A model generated the notes under the pieces. That model was not told where the DNA came from. It searched no databases and saw only the letters and a program-made list of their open reading frames with translations. Shown here one piece after another: positions 8,701 through 16,642 of a stretch of 64,000 nucleotides of DNA. Each line of letters opens with the position of its first letter. Positions within the stretch are counted from its first letter, which is position 1. This stretch comes from Dyella sp. ASV21 (GTDB lineage Bacteria; Pseudomonadota; Gammaproteobacteria; Xanthomonadales; Rhodanobacteraceae), in NCBI RefSeq assembly GCF_016428975.1, contig NZ_JAELTT010000015.1:1-64000 (forward strand), given 5' to 3'. Both the position numbers and the translations under genes were made by a program.

Positions 8701-9957
8701 TCATTCCGGCAGGCGCGGTACGCCGTGCTCGCTGCGTTCTTCCATGGCGATGGGGCGCGTATCCAGGCGCGAGGAACGCGCGCTCTGCGGCAAAGGTTCG
8801 ATGGCTTCGCCACGGGCCAGCGCCAGCGCATTGCGGTAGCAGCGCTGTGCCAGCGCGGCATCGTCCTGGCCCGCATGCACGTCGCCCAACGCTTCCCAGG
8901 CACCGCTGCTGGGTGCAAGCGCCAGTGAGCGCTCCAGGTATTGCGTGGCTTTGCCCCACAGCCCCAGGCGCACGCACATGCGTCCCAGGGTGAGCAGTAG
9001 CACGGCGTCGTTGGGATGCCCATCCAACCAGGATTCGGCGCGACGCAGACGTGCCTCGATATCTTCCGCGCCCAACGCGCCATAGGTTTCGATGAGCAGC
9101 GGCGACCATTCGCGACGCAAGGCCGATTCCACCTCGTCCATCGCCGGCAGCACCATGCCGAACGCCGCCGCCTGTCGCGCGTAGGCATCGATGGCCGCCG
9201 GCACGCGGCGCTGGGCTTTGGGCAGTTGTGACCACAAGGTGTTGAGTGCGGCGGCATCGGGCGCCGCGCGCAACGAGGCGGCCAGTACCTGGCCTTCCAG
9301 CACGGCGTAGCGTCGCCCACCCAGGGCGCCGCTCCTCTGCAGAGGGTCGAGCGCGGCGCGGGCGCGACGCATGTCGCCGCTTTCCAGTGCCGCCAGCGCC
9401 AGCTCGCGCCAGCCACCCGGGGTCAACTGGCCGCTGTCGGCGTCCGGTGCCAGCAGATTCACCGCCTCGCTTGCCCGACCATCCCGGCGCAACACGCGGG
9501 CGCGCAATACGCGCGCGGCGCGCGGCGCGACCTGGCCGGCTTCATCCAAGGTGGTGAGTGCGCGCGCGTTCTCGCCGCGACGCGAGGCGGCCTCGGCGGC
9601 GGCCAACAAGGCCGGGCCGCGCAGCACATCCAGGCGCGAGGCGCGATGCAGATCGCGCTCGGCATCGCCGTGACGACCTTCCATCAGCGCGATCAAGCCC
9701 TCGCTCATCTTCTTGCGGCTGAGCCGGCGATGTCGACGGCTGAGCGCGCCGAACGGCCAACGCACGGCAAACCACAGCGCACTGAGCACGCCCCATGCCA
9801 CGAGCAGCACGACCACGGCCGCCACCACCGTGGTTTCGGCCTGCCATCCACGCAACTGCACCAGCACATAGCCCGGATCTTCCGCGACCCAATGCCAGCC
9901 GAACGCGGCCAATGCCGCCAGGATCACCAGCAGCAGAATCCAGCGCCACAGCTTCAT
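8701..9957 (-). CDS. hemY: HemY, tetratricopeptide inner-membrane protein
   Basis: HemY is an inner-membrane protein of gamma- and betaproteobacteria encoded with haem genes; its exact role in haem synthesis is unsettled. The 418 residues start with two transmembrane helices (about 3-20 and 42-64), matching the HemY N-terminal domain with its signature WFAVRWPFGALSRR. Alpha-helical TPR-like repeats follow (for example ALLAAAEAASRRGENARAL and LLTLGRMCVRLGLWGKATQY). It is the last gene of hemD-hemX-hemY; its ATG overlaps the hemX stop by four bases, so it is translationally coupled to hemX. Confidence 0.93.
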   Translation of the reverse strand: MKLWRWILLLVILAALAAFGWHWVAEDPGYVLVQLRGWQAETTVVAAVVVLLVAWGVLSALWFAVRWPFGALSRRHRRLSRKKMSEGLIALMEGRHGDAERDLHRASRLDVLRGPALLAAAEAASRRGENARALTTLDEAGQVAPRAARVLRARVLRRDGRASEAVNLLAPDADSGQLTPGGWRELALAALESGDMRRARAALDPLQRSGALGGRRYAVLEGQVLAASLRAAPDAAALNTLWSQLPKAQRRVPAAIDAYARQAAAFGMVLPAMDEVESALRREWSPLLIETYGALGAEDIEARLRRAESWLDGHPNDAVLLLTLGRMCVRLGLWGKATQYLERSLALAPSSGAWEALGDVHAGQDDAALAQRCYRNALALARGEAIEPLPQSARSSRLDTRPIAMEERSEHGVPRLPE

Positions 9958-11060
9958 GACTTGGCCCCGCCCGGCGTGCCCACACTCGCGGTCGGCTTGA
10001 GCGCGTGCACGGCGCGCAGGTTACGCAGTTCATTCAACGCTGCGCCAAGCTGCACCGAACCGGGTGCCTGCTGTGCGAGCAGGGCGGCCAACTGTGTGCG
10101 GGCCTGTTGCACGGCCGGCGCCTTGGCGTCGAATTGCGCGGCAATGCCGTCATCGGCACGCTTGAGTGCGGCGACGTAGCCGTCGTGATCGGCGGCCAGC
10201 AGGGCGGCCTGCGCCTGAGCCAGATCGATCGCGGTGAGTTCGCGCGCAAAACGCGCGTCCGCGACGGAAAGCGGCGCGCCATTGGTGCGTTGCACCTTCA
10301 CCACGCTGTCCAGGGCGGACGTGATGCGCGACCAGCCGCTGGCCGTGCCTGCGGCCGGTGCGTCCAACGCCTTGAGCGGCAACTGCGCCATCGCGGCGCG
10401 CAGATTGCTCAGCACGCCCAGCGCCGCGGGGAGGCCGGCCGGCTGGCTCTTGGCCAGTGCGTCGCGTTCGGCGCCGATGCTCTGGCGCAGGCCGGAGAAC
10501 GCACCGTCGTCCACCGCCGCCAGGGACTGGTCCGCCAGCGTGTACGCGGTGACCGCGCCTTGCGCATCGTGGAACAGTTCGTAGCGTTCCTTGGCCATGC
10601 GCAGCAGCGATTCGGTTTCGTCCAGCAGCATGGCGTCATGCGCGGACAAGGTCTTTTCCGAGAGTTTGGCAACGGCGTCTTCGAGGTTGCGCGTGCGCTC
10701 GGACTGGCCGAGCAGCTCCTCGCGCAACGATCGGTTCACCTGATCGGCGTCGGCCAGTCGCTGGCGTAGCAGGTTACGGTCGCTGGCGTTGGTGGAGAGC
10801 GCGCTCTCCAGCGTGTCCACGCGTTGCTTGAGGCCGTTCAGCACCGCGTCGCTGGCGACGTCGCCTTGCTGTTGCTGCCATTGGCGCCAGCCAACGTAGC
10901 CGGCGCCACCCACGGCGACCAGCGACAGCAATAAGGCGACCGCGAGGGTGCCGCTGCCGCGACGGGCCGGCGCAGCCGTGCGTGAGGAGGAGGATTCCGC
11001 GCGAGGGCTCGCCGTCGCGCCAACGGGGGCAGTGGAGTCTTCTTGGCTCATGGGCATCAT
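9954..11060 (-). CDS. hemX: HemX family protein (uroporphyrinogen-III C-methyltransferase-like)
   Basis: A 368-residue HemX protein. The cytoplasmic N-terminus is Ser/Ala-rich (1-38), followed by one transmembrane helix (about 39-57), a coiled coil (residues 70-130, ending in LSEKTL) and the HemX domain to about 330. HemX is annotated in databases as a methyltransferase, but family members lack the SAM-binding domain of SUMT, and none is seen here; a role in organising haem synthesis at the membrane is more likely. It lies 50 bases after hemD and overlaps hemY. ATGs at 11060, 11057 and 11051 are all in frame; GGGGG upstream favours the first. Confidence 0.9.
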   Translation of the reverse strand: MMPMSQEDSTAPVGATASPRAESSSSRTAAPARRGSGTLAVALLLSLVAVGGAGYVGWRQWQQQQGDVASDAVLNGLKQRVDTLESALSTNASDRNLLRQRLADADQVNRSLREELLGQSERTRNLEDAVAKLSEKTLSAHDAMLLDETESLLRMAKERYELFHDAQGAVTAYTLADQSLAAVDDGAFSGLRQSIGAERDALAKSQPAGLPAALGVLSNLRAAMAQLPLKALDAPAAGTASGWSRITSALDSVVKVQRTNGAPLSVADARFARELTAIDLAQAQAALLAADHDGYVAALKRADDGIAAQFDAKAPAVQQARTQLAALLAQQAPGSVQLGAALNELRNLRAVHALKPTASVGTPGGAKS

Positions 11061-11110
11061 GCTAGCAGCCCCCGGCCGGAGACTCGCATCAAACGGGCGT
11101 GAAAAAGGCT

Positions 11111-11878
11111 CTATCGCGCCGCCGCCGCGAGCAAATCGGCACTGACGGCGGAATCGGCCTGGACGATCCGCTCAAAGCCCGCCGCACGTGCCGCCTCGGC
11201 CAACCGCTCGCTGCTGACCACGGCCACGGCGCCGGTCAGTGCGGCAAACACCGACGGCGGCAAACCGCCACGCAGGTTGTCCAGGGCTTCGGCACTGGAC
11301 AACAACACGCGTGCCTGTGCCGGCAATGCCTGCACCGCCGCGAGCTGGCGACGCAGCCATCGCGGCGTGGTGCGGCGATAGACGTGAATCTCGCGCAGCA
11401 CGGCGCCGCGCGCGGCCAGCTCGGTGCGCAGCAGGCCACGCCCGCCGGCAGCCCCGATCAAGCTCACGCGCTGGCTACGCAGTTGGGCCAGCGCGGAAAG
11501 CGCCAGCACGCCTTCGCTGTCTTGTCGCTCGCGGGGCGCCAGCGGTTCAGCCACACCGTGCCGGCGCAACGCACGCGCCGTGCCCTGCCCTACCGCGCAC
11601 ACCACGGCCCGCGTGTGCAGCGGCACCAGTCGCGCGGCAAAGCGCACAGCGGCCGGGCTGGTGAATACCAGTACGTCGTCGCCCAGCGCGGCGCGCAAAG
11701 CAATGGCTGCGCCCGCCTCATCCGCTGCCGCGCGCAGGGCCAGGCCCGGCAGCAATAGCGGCACGCCGCCGCGCGAACGCACTTGCCGCGCCAGGGTGGA
11801 GCCAGTGCCGGCGGGGCGTGTGATCACCACCATACGTCCGCGTAGCGAAGGCGGCACCGAGAGGCTGGATTGAGGCAT
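11111..11878 (-). CDS. hemD: Uroporphyrinogen-III synthase
   Basis: Closes and inverts ring D of hydroxymethylbilane to give uroporphyrinogen III, the branch point of haem, sirohaem and cobalamin synthesis. The 255-residue protein has the usual two-domain HemD layout: MVVITRPAGTGSTLARQ at the N-terminus, DVLVFTSPAAVRF near residue 80 and VLLSSAEALDNL near 185, the paired T/S-S-x-x-A elements of the family. The ATG at 11878 is preceded by GCGGAG; a longer reading to 11950 has no family resemblance. hemC, which often precedes hemD, is not in the window, so hemD leads this operon. Confidence 0.93.
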   Translation of the reverse strand: MPQSSLSVPPSLRGRMVVITRPAGTGSTLARQVRSRGGVPLLLPGLALRAAADEAGAAIALRAALGDDVLVFTSPAAVRFAARLVPLHTRAVVCAVGQGTARALRRHGVAEPLAPRERQDSEGVLALSALAQLRSQRVSLIGAAGGRGLLRTELAARGAVLREIHVYRRTTPRWLRRQLAAVQALPAQARVLLSSAEALDNLRGGLPPSVFAALTGAVAVVSSERLAEAARAAGFERIVQADSAVSADLLAAAAR

Positions 11879-11908
11879 GCGCACTCCGCCGGCGGAAAAG
11901 TCACGATG

Positions 11909-11914
11909 AGTGTA
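11909..11914 (-). promoter_or_regulatory. Possible -10 box of the hemDXY operon
   Basis: TACACT on the minus strand, 30 bases upstream of the hemD start. No -35 box is recognisable at 16-18 bases. A second TACACT (11946-11951) on the plus strand sits 31 bases upstream of the thioesterase gene, so the two divergent genes carry mirror-placed hexamers. Confidence 0.35.
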
Positions 11915-11945
11915 GCCGGGCGACGCGGCGGGCCGGCAGGCTGCG

Positions 11946-11951
11946 TACACT
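11946..11951 (+). promoter_or_regulatory. Possible -10 box of the YiiD-type thioesterase gene
   Basis: TACACT lies 31 bases upstream of the ATG at 11983, in the short intergenic space shared with hemD. The upstream region is too GC-rich to show a clear -35 element. Confidence 0.35.
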
Positions 11952-11982
11952 AGGCGATCCCCCTGGCTTACCCGACCCCCGC

Positions 11983-12465
11983 ATGAGCACGACCGATCGA
12001 TCCACCCTGGCGCGCAAGCTGGTGAACTTCATGCGCGAGGAGATCCCGCTGGCGCACACCATGGATCTGCAGCTGCACAGCACCGACCCTGCGCAACTCA
12101 CCATCGCCGCGCCGCTGGCACCCAACATCAACGACAAGGGCTGCGCATTCGGCGGCAGCCTGGTCAGCACCATGACGCTCACCGGCTGGGGCCTGGTGGA
12201 ACTGGCGCTGCGCGAACGCGGGCTGGAGTGCGACGTGTTCGTGGGTGAATCCACCGTGCGCTACCTGGAGCCGGTGTGGGGCGACTTCCTCAGCGAGGCG
12301 CGCGTGGCCGATGGCGCCAGCTGGGCCACCTTCTTCGACACGCTGGATGCGCGCGGCCGTGCACGCATCGAGGTGACCTGCCGCGTACCGGGCAGCGGCG
12401 AGAAGCCCGCGGCTACGCTGGAGGCCCGTTTCGTGGCCAAGCGGCGCTCGCCCGACGCCGTATGA
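11983..12465 (+). CDS. YiiD C-terminal-domain thioesterase (hotdog fold)
   Basis: A 160-residue single-domain protein matching the thioesterase half of E. coli YiiD (FabY), without the acetyltransferase half. The hotdog-fold signature NINDKGCAFGGSLVSTMTLT lies at about residues 44-63, with the conserved Asn/Asp and glycines positioned over the central helix, and GESTVRYLEPVWGDF follows near 89-103. It probably hydrolyses acyl-CoA or acyl-ACP thioesters in the cytoplasm; the substrate is not shown. It is divergent from hemD and followed 65 bases later by a lipoprotein gene on the same strand. Confidence 0.88.
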   Translation: MSTTDRSTLARKLVNFMREEIPLAHTMDLQLHSTDPAQLTIAAPLAPNINDKGCAFGGSLVSTMTLTGWGLVELALRERGLECDVFVGESTVRYLEPVWGDFLSEARVADGASWATFFDTLDARGRARIEVTCRVPGSGEKPAATLEARFVAKRRSPDAV

Positions 12466-12530
12466 AATCACCGCGCGAAATCGTCGCGCGGGATGCGGCA
12501 GAATGGCGCCCTGCCTCTGGGGGAACCACC

Positions 12531-12947
12531 ATGCGCCGCATCCTGCTGACTCTGCTCGCCGCCGTCACCGTGCTGATGCTCGGCGGCTGTGCCTCCGACC
12601 GACGCGACGACTCGCTCACCACCACGCTCAATGCCTATGCCAGCACGGTGCGCTGGGGCGATTTCAACACCGCGCTGCAATTCGTGGACCCCAAGGTGCG
12701 CGAGGAACATCCGCTGTCCCCGTTGGATATGTCGCGCTACCAGCAGTACAAGGTGAGCGGCTACGACGAAGGCAAGGGCCCCATGCCCCATGGCCAGTAC
12801 GAAGTGACCCAGGTGGTGCAGATCAATCTGGTCAATGTGAATACCCAGGCCGAGCGCACCGTCACCGACCGCCAGACCTGGCACTACGATACGCAGGCCA
12901 AGCGCTGGTGGCTGGTCAGCGGCCTGCCCGACATCAATCGGCAGTAA
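12531..12947 (+). CDS. Small lipoprotein of unknown function
   Basis: A 138-residue protein with a lipoprotein signal peptide: MRRILLTLLAAVTVLMLGGC, lipobox LGGC with the acylated cysteine at residue 20. The mature part resembles the SnoaL/NTF2-like style of small exported lipoproteins (TTLNAYASTVRWGDFNTAL, then a beta-rich half ending in TWHYDTQAKRWWLVSGLP), with conserved aromatic residues near the C-terminus. The ATG at 12531 follows GGGGGA at a good distance. Function and partner are unknown; location is probably the periplasmic face of the outer or inner membrane. Confidence 0.85.
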   Translation: MRRILLTLLAAVTVLMLGGCASDRRDDSLTTTLNAYASTVRWGDFNTALQFVDPKVREEHPLSPLDMSRYQQYKVSGYDEGKGPMPHGQYEVTQVVQINLVNVNTQAERTVTDRQTWHYDTQAKRWWLVSGLPDINRQ

Positions 12948-12971
12948 ACCCCGCGCGGCACGCACTGGCCG

Positions 12972-12977
12972 TATAAT
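12972..12977 (+). promoter_or_regulatory. Consensus -10 box upstream of the rhodanese-like gene
   Basis: A perfect TATAAT, 54 bases before the start codon at 13032, in an otherwise GC-rich space. No matching -35 is evident. Confidence 0.5.
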
Positions 12978-13031
12978 CGCCCGTTCTGTTCAATCCGCGC
13001 GGCCAACCGCCGCGCCTGCGGAAGCCTTCGA

Positions 13032-13475
13032 ATGAGCGATGTACTGCACAAGTTGCCCGAGTTCATCAGCCACAACATGGCGCTGGTCGCCCTGTTCGTG
13101 GTCCTGCTGCTGGCGATCATCGTCATCCAGGTGATGATGCTGTTCCGCAAGTACAAGGAACTGACCCCGGCCGGGCTGACCCTGCTGATCAACCGCGAAG
13201 GCCCGCTGATGGTGGACCTGTCCGCCTATGCCGATTACGAGAAGGCCCATGTGCCCGGCTCCCGGCACGTGGCCATGAGCCAGTTCGACCCCGAGCACAA
13301 GGAGCTGGCCAAGGCCAAGGACGTGCCGGTGGTGCTGATCGACAAGGACGGCCGCAACACCGGCAAGGCCGCGCAGCGCCTGATCAAGGCCGGTTTTGCC
13401 AAGGTGTACGTGCTCGGCGGCGGCGTGCTCGCCTGGCAGCAGGCGCAGTTGCCGGTGTCCAAGGGCAAGAACTGA
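13032..13475 (+). CDS. YibN-like membrane-anchored rhodanese domain, catalytic cysteine absent
   Basis: A 147-residue protein with one N-terminal transmembrane helix (about residues 16-37) and a single rhodanese domain (about 50-140), the layout of E. coli YibN. Domain landmarks are present: LMVDLSAYADYEKAHVPGS (the D-x-R-x-x-x-E-x-x-x-G-H-I-x-G-A strand-helix) and VYVLGGGVLAW near the end. The active-site loop, normally C-x(4)-R/S after a VVxYC strand, reads VVLIDKDGRNTGKAA, with aspartate where the cysteine should be. Sulfurtransfer by the usual persulfide is therefore unlikely; a binding or scaffold role is more plausible. Confidence 0.88.
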   Translation: MSDVLHKLPEFISHNMALVALFVVLLLAIIVIQVMMLFRKYKELTPAGLTLLINREGPLMVDLSAYADYEKAHVPGSRHVAMSQFDPEHKELAKAKDVPVVLIDKDGRNTGKAAQRLIKAGFAKVYVLGGGVLAWQQAQLPVSKGKN

Positions 13476-13506
13476 GCGGCCGAGGCCCCGGGGCGCTCCG
13501 TGCCCC

Positions 13507-14571
13507 TCAGCGCTCGGCGATCCCGGCTCGCCCCGCCAGAATCTGCGCCAGCACATCGGGCGCATAGTCGAACGAGTCGTAATAGAGCCGGTCCTCCGGC
13601 AGGCCCGCATCGACGAACAGCTTGCGGCCGGCATCAATCATCGCCGGCGGCCCGCTCATGTAGACATCGTGGCCACTGAGGTCCGGCTGGTCTTCCAGCA
13701 CGGCCTCGTGCACCAGGCCCACGCGCAGCCCCGCGGGGGCCTGTTCCGGATCGGAGATCACACCCTCGAAGGACAGCGCGTGCGCGCGCTGCATCCAGCC
13801 CTGCGCCAGGCCGCGCTGGTAGAGATCCTCCGCGCGGCGCGCGCCCCAATACACGCGCATCGGGCGACGCGTGCCCAACGCGATGAAGTGTTCCACCACC
13901 GCTTTCACCGGCGCAAAACCGGTGCCGCCGGCCATGAAGATCATCGGGCGCACCGAATCCTCACGGGGCACGAAGGTGCCCAACGGGCCTTCGATGCGCA
14001 GCGCATCGCCCACCTTGAGCGTATCGGCCACCCATGAGGTGAAACCGCCGCCCGCCACGTGGCGCACGTGCAGTTCGATCACGCCGTCCGCCCCGGGGTG
14101 ATTGGCGATGGAGAACGGACGGCGGCGCCCATCGTCCAGCAGCACATCCAGATACTGGCCGGGCAGCCATTGCAGGCGCGGCTGGCCCGGCGCAGGCGTC
14201 AGCCACACGCCCACCACATCGGGTGCCAGCAGGCGCTTGTCCGATACCACCACATCCAGCTGCCGCCGCGTGATGTCCTCCACGGAGGTCACTTCGCGCG
14301 CCTCGATGCGCAGGTCACTGGTGGGTACCGCCTGGCACAGCAGGATCGCGTGCTGGGACGCGGGTGTGCCGCTCAGCGCCACCGGCGGGTTGCGCGGGTA
14401 TTCGCAATGGCCTTCCAGCAGGGTGGCCTTGCAGCTGCCGCACACGCCGGCACGGCAGGAATACGGCAAGGCGATGCCTGCGCGCTGAGCCGCTTCCAGC
14501 ACGGTTTCGCCGGGCCGGAGCGGGAACTGGCGCCCGGAGGATTGGAGAGTGACAGTAAACACGGTGCGCAT
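13507..14571 (-). CDS. 2Fe-2S/FAD/NAD(P)H oxidoreductase, CDP-glucoseen reductase-like
   Basis: A 354-residue electron-transfer flavoprotein. Residues 1-90 form a plant-type ferredoxin domain with ligands in SCRAGVCGSCKATLLEG (C-x4-C-x2-C) and a fourth cysteine near AILLCQ. Residues 105-205 form the FAD-binding domain with RPFSIAN, and 210-340 the NAD(P)H-binding domain with MAGGTGFAPVKAVVEH and YMSGPPAMIDA. The order ferredoxin-FAD-NAD is that of CDP-6-deoxy-3,4-glucoseen reductase (AscD/RfbI) and related aromatic-oxygenase reductases. No dideoxysugar genes are nearby, so the partner is unknown. It faces the rhodanese-like gene tail to tail and is divergent from the next thioesterase, only 56 bases away. 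Confidence 0.9.
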   Translation of the reverse strand: MRTVFTVTLQSSGRQFPLRPGETVLEAAQRAGIALPYSCRAGVCGSCKATLLEGHCEYPRNPPVALSGTPASQHAILLCQAVPTSDLRIEAREVTSVEDITRRQLDVVVSDKRLLAPDVVGVWLTPAPGQPRLQWLPGQYLDVLLDDGRRRPFSIANHPGADGVIELHVRHVAGGGFTSWVADTLKVGDALRIEGPLGTFVPREDSVRPMIFMAGGTGFAPVKAVVEHFIALGTRRPMRVYWGARRAEDLYQRGLAQGWMQRAHALSFEGVISDPEQAPAGLRVGLVHEAVLEDQPDLSGHDVYMSGPPAMIDAGRKLFVDAGLPEDRLYYDSFDYAPDVLAQILAGRAGIAER

Positions 14572-14627
14572 TGTCGCGGCGACGGCAGTCGAACGACAAT
14601 GTGGCCCTTGTGTCGGAGAATCAAGCC

Positions 14628-15068
14628 ATGGCCATCTGGAAGCAGGACATTTCGCTGGAAAAGATCAACGGCTGGAGCGCCAACACCATGATGGAGACGC
14701 TCGGCATCCGCCTTACCGAGATCGGCGACGACTGGTTGCGCGGCACCATGCCGGTGGACCATCGCACCCATCAGCCTTACGGCTTGCTGCACGGCGGCGC
14801 CTCGGTGGTGCTGGCCGAGACCCTGGGCAGCACGGCGGCCATGCTTACCCTGGACCCGGCGCAGGAGGTGGCCGTGGGCCTGGATATCAACGCCAACCAC
14901 GTGCGCGGCGTACGCAGCGGCACCGTCACCGGCACCGCGCGCATGGTGCATATCGGCCGCACCACGCAGGTGTGGGAAATTCGCATCGAGAACGAAACGG
15001 GCGAGCTGGTATGCATCTCGCGCATCACCATGGCGGTGATTCCCGCGCGCGTGGTCACGCCGCGTTGA
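14628..15068 (+). CDS. Hotdog-fold acyl-CoA thioesterase, MenI/PaaI type
   Basis: A 146-residue thioesterase of the YdiI/MenI-EntH group. The signature HQPYGLLHGGASVVLAETLG (residues 46-65) holds the conserved H-G-G and the downstream catalytic glutamate. The protein begins AIWKQDISLEKINGWSANTM, very like YdiI-type proteins. It would hydrolyse aromatic or aliphatic acyl-CoA in the cytoplasm; the exact substrate is not shown. The ATG at 14628 has GGAG eight bases upstream. The next gene overlaps its stop codon, so the two are translationally coupled. Confidence 0.9.
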   Translation: MAIWKQDISLEKINGWSANTMMETLGIRLTEIGDDWLRGTMPVDHRTHQPYGLLHGGASVVLAETLGSTAAMLTLDPAQEVAVGLDINANHVRGVRSGTVTGTARMVHIGRTTQVWEIRIENETGELVCISRITMAVIPARVVTPR

Positions 15069-16009
15069 GCCTGGAAGCCCCCTACGCCTCGCTCGATCCC
15101 GATTGCGTGCTCGACGCGGTCAGTGCCTGCGGGTTGTGGCCGGATGGCCGCCTGCTCGCGCTCAACAGCTACGAAAACCGCGTGTGGCAGGTGGGTATCG
15201 AGGACGCCGCGCCGGTCATCGCCAAGTTCTATCGTCCCCACCGCTGGAGCGATGCGGCCATCCTCGAAGAGCACGCCTTTGCCAAGGAACTGGCCGATGC
15301 GGAGGTGCCGATGGTGGCGCCCCTGCTCTTCGGCGGACGCAGCCTGCTGCATCATGAGGGCTTTCGCTACGCCTTGACGCCGCGTCGTGGCGGCCGGGCG
15401 CCTTCGCTGGAATCACCCGAACAACTGAGCTGGCTGGGACGCCTGATCGCGCGCATGCATAGCGTGGGTGCGCGCCAACCGTTCGCGCATCGCGGACGCA
15501 TCGACCGCACCACGCTGATCGAGCAACCGACGCGCGCCGTGCTCGCCTCGTCGCTGTTGCCGCCCTCGCTGCACGATGCCTATCGCCACGCCGCCGCGCG
15601 GGTGGATCAGGCGGTCGCCGCGCGCCTGGAAGCCGTTGGGCCAGTGCGCCCGCTGCGCCTGCACGGCGACTGCCACCCCGGCAATGTGCTGTGGACCGAC
15701 GCCGGCCCGCACTTCGTCGATCTGGACGACGCACGCATGGGCCCGGCCGTGCAGGACCTGTGGATGCTCGCCAACGACGATGCCGGCATGGAGGCCCTGC
15801 TCGACGGCTACCAGCAGATGCGCGACTTCGATTTCAGCGAACTCGCCCTGGTGCCCGCCTTGCGCGCCATGCGCCAACTGCACTACGCCGGCTGGATCGC
15901 CACCCGCTGGCACGATCCGGCTTTTCCCGCCGCCTTCCCGTTCGTGGCCGAGCCGCGCTGGTGGGAGCAACACATCGCCGATCTGCACGAACTGGCCGAC
16001 GCGTTGTAA
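15065..16009 (+). CDS. srkA: Stress-response serine/threonine kinase SrkA (YihE/RdoA)
   Basis: A 314-residue kinase of the aminoglycoside-phosphotransferase fold. It shows IAKFYRPHRWSDAAILEEH (ATP-contacting lysine and helix), the catalytic loop LHGDCHPGNVLW near residue 200 and the metal-binding FVDLDDARMGP near 218. SrkA in E. coli counters Cpx-linked and oxidative stress-induced death. The only in-frame start at the junction is TTG at 15065, which overlaps the preceding TGA as TTGA, a common coupled arrangement; longer in-frame readings run into the thioesterase gene and have no family resemblance. Confidence 0.9.
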   Translation: MSLEAPYASLDPDCVLDAVSACGLWPDGRLLALNSYENRVWQVGIEDAAPVIAKFYRPHRWSDAAILEEHAFAKELADAEVPMVAPLLFGGRSLLHHEGFRYALTPRRGGRAPSLESPEQLSWLGRLIARMHSVGARQPFAHRGRIDRTTLIEQPTRAVLASSLLPPSLHDAYRHAAARVDQAVAARLEAVGPVRPLRLHGDCHPGNVLWTDAGPHFVDLDDARMGPAVQDLWMLANDDAGMEALLDGYQQMRDFDFSELALVPALRAMRQLHYAGWIATRWHDPAFPAAFPFVAEPRWWEQHIADLHELADAL

Positions 16010-16127
16010 CGCGCCCCGTTAAACCGCAGCCCAATGCCTGGCGTGACCCACGCCAGGAAGTAACCGCGCCACGGGAATACGCCTCCGGCGCTTCCGCTAT
16101 GCTCCGGGCTTTTACGCGGGTAAGCAC

Positions 16128-16565
16128 GTGCGCAACTTCCTTTTCCGGCTGATCGGCATCCTCGAAGTGGCAGGCGGTTTCTTCGGCATGGTCGCCATGC
16201 TGCGCCGGATGCTGCCATGGGGCTCGCCCCACGATTCGATCGTGGCGGTGATTGGCCTGGTGCTCTACAGCTTCGTGCTGGTGGCTGGCGTGCTGCTGAT
16301 CGAAGGAAGCGAGCAAGGCGTGCGCCTGTCCAGTTGGGCCCAGCTGATGCAGCTGCCGCTGCTGGCCACGCCGATCCTGAGCTATGCGCTGCACTGTGGC
16401 GCCTTCGTCAATGTCTTCGCCACGCTGCAGTGGCCGGTGCGATTGGGGCTGGATTGGCACGTGGGCAGCGAGGGCTTCCTGCTGGCCGTGGCGGGGCCGG
16501 GCGTGGCGCGGATGGGCGTCAACCTGCTGGCCCTGCTGTCGTGGCTGGCGTTGCGCTTGCGCTGA
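16128..16565 (+). CDS. Four-helix membrane protein, function unknown
   Basis: A 145-residue hydrophobic protein with about four transmembrane segments (residues 5-28, 40-60, 71-90 and 115-142) and very short loops. No catalytic motif is visible and I do not recognise the family. It starts with GTG at 16128, close behind srkA on the same strand and 77 bases ahead of the helicase gene. Confidence 0.7.
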   Translation: MRNFLFRLIGILEVAGGFFGMVAMLRRMLPWGSPHDSIVAVIGLVLYSFVLVAGVLLIEGSEQGVRLSSWAQLMQLPLLATPILSYALHCGAFVNVFATLQWPVRLGLDWHVGSEGFLLAVAGPGVARMGVNLLALLSWLALRLR

Positions 16566-16642
16566 GGCGCGGGCCGCCGCGCCGTCTCACCACCTGAGAC
16601 AGACACCCGCTGCAATGCGCTCCCCGGACGGAGAGCGCGCCC

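Noticed and set aside
12276-12530. Upstream part of the lipoprotein frame
   Set aside because: It lies inside the thioesterase gene in another frame; the lipoprotein signal and ribosome binding site fix the start at 12531.
14549-15064. Long N-terminal extension of the SrkA frame
   Set aside because: It overlaps the thioesterase gene entirely and has no kinase-related sequence; the kinase domain starts just after the TTG at 15065.
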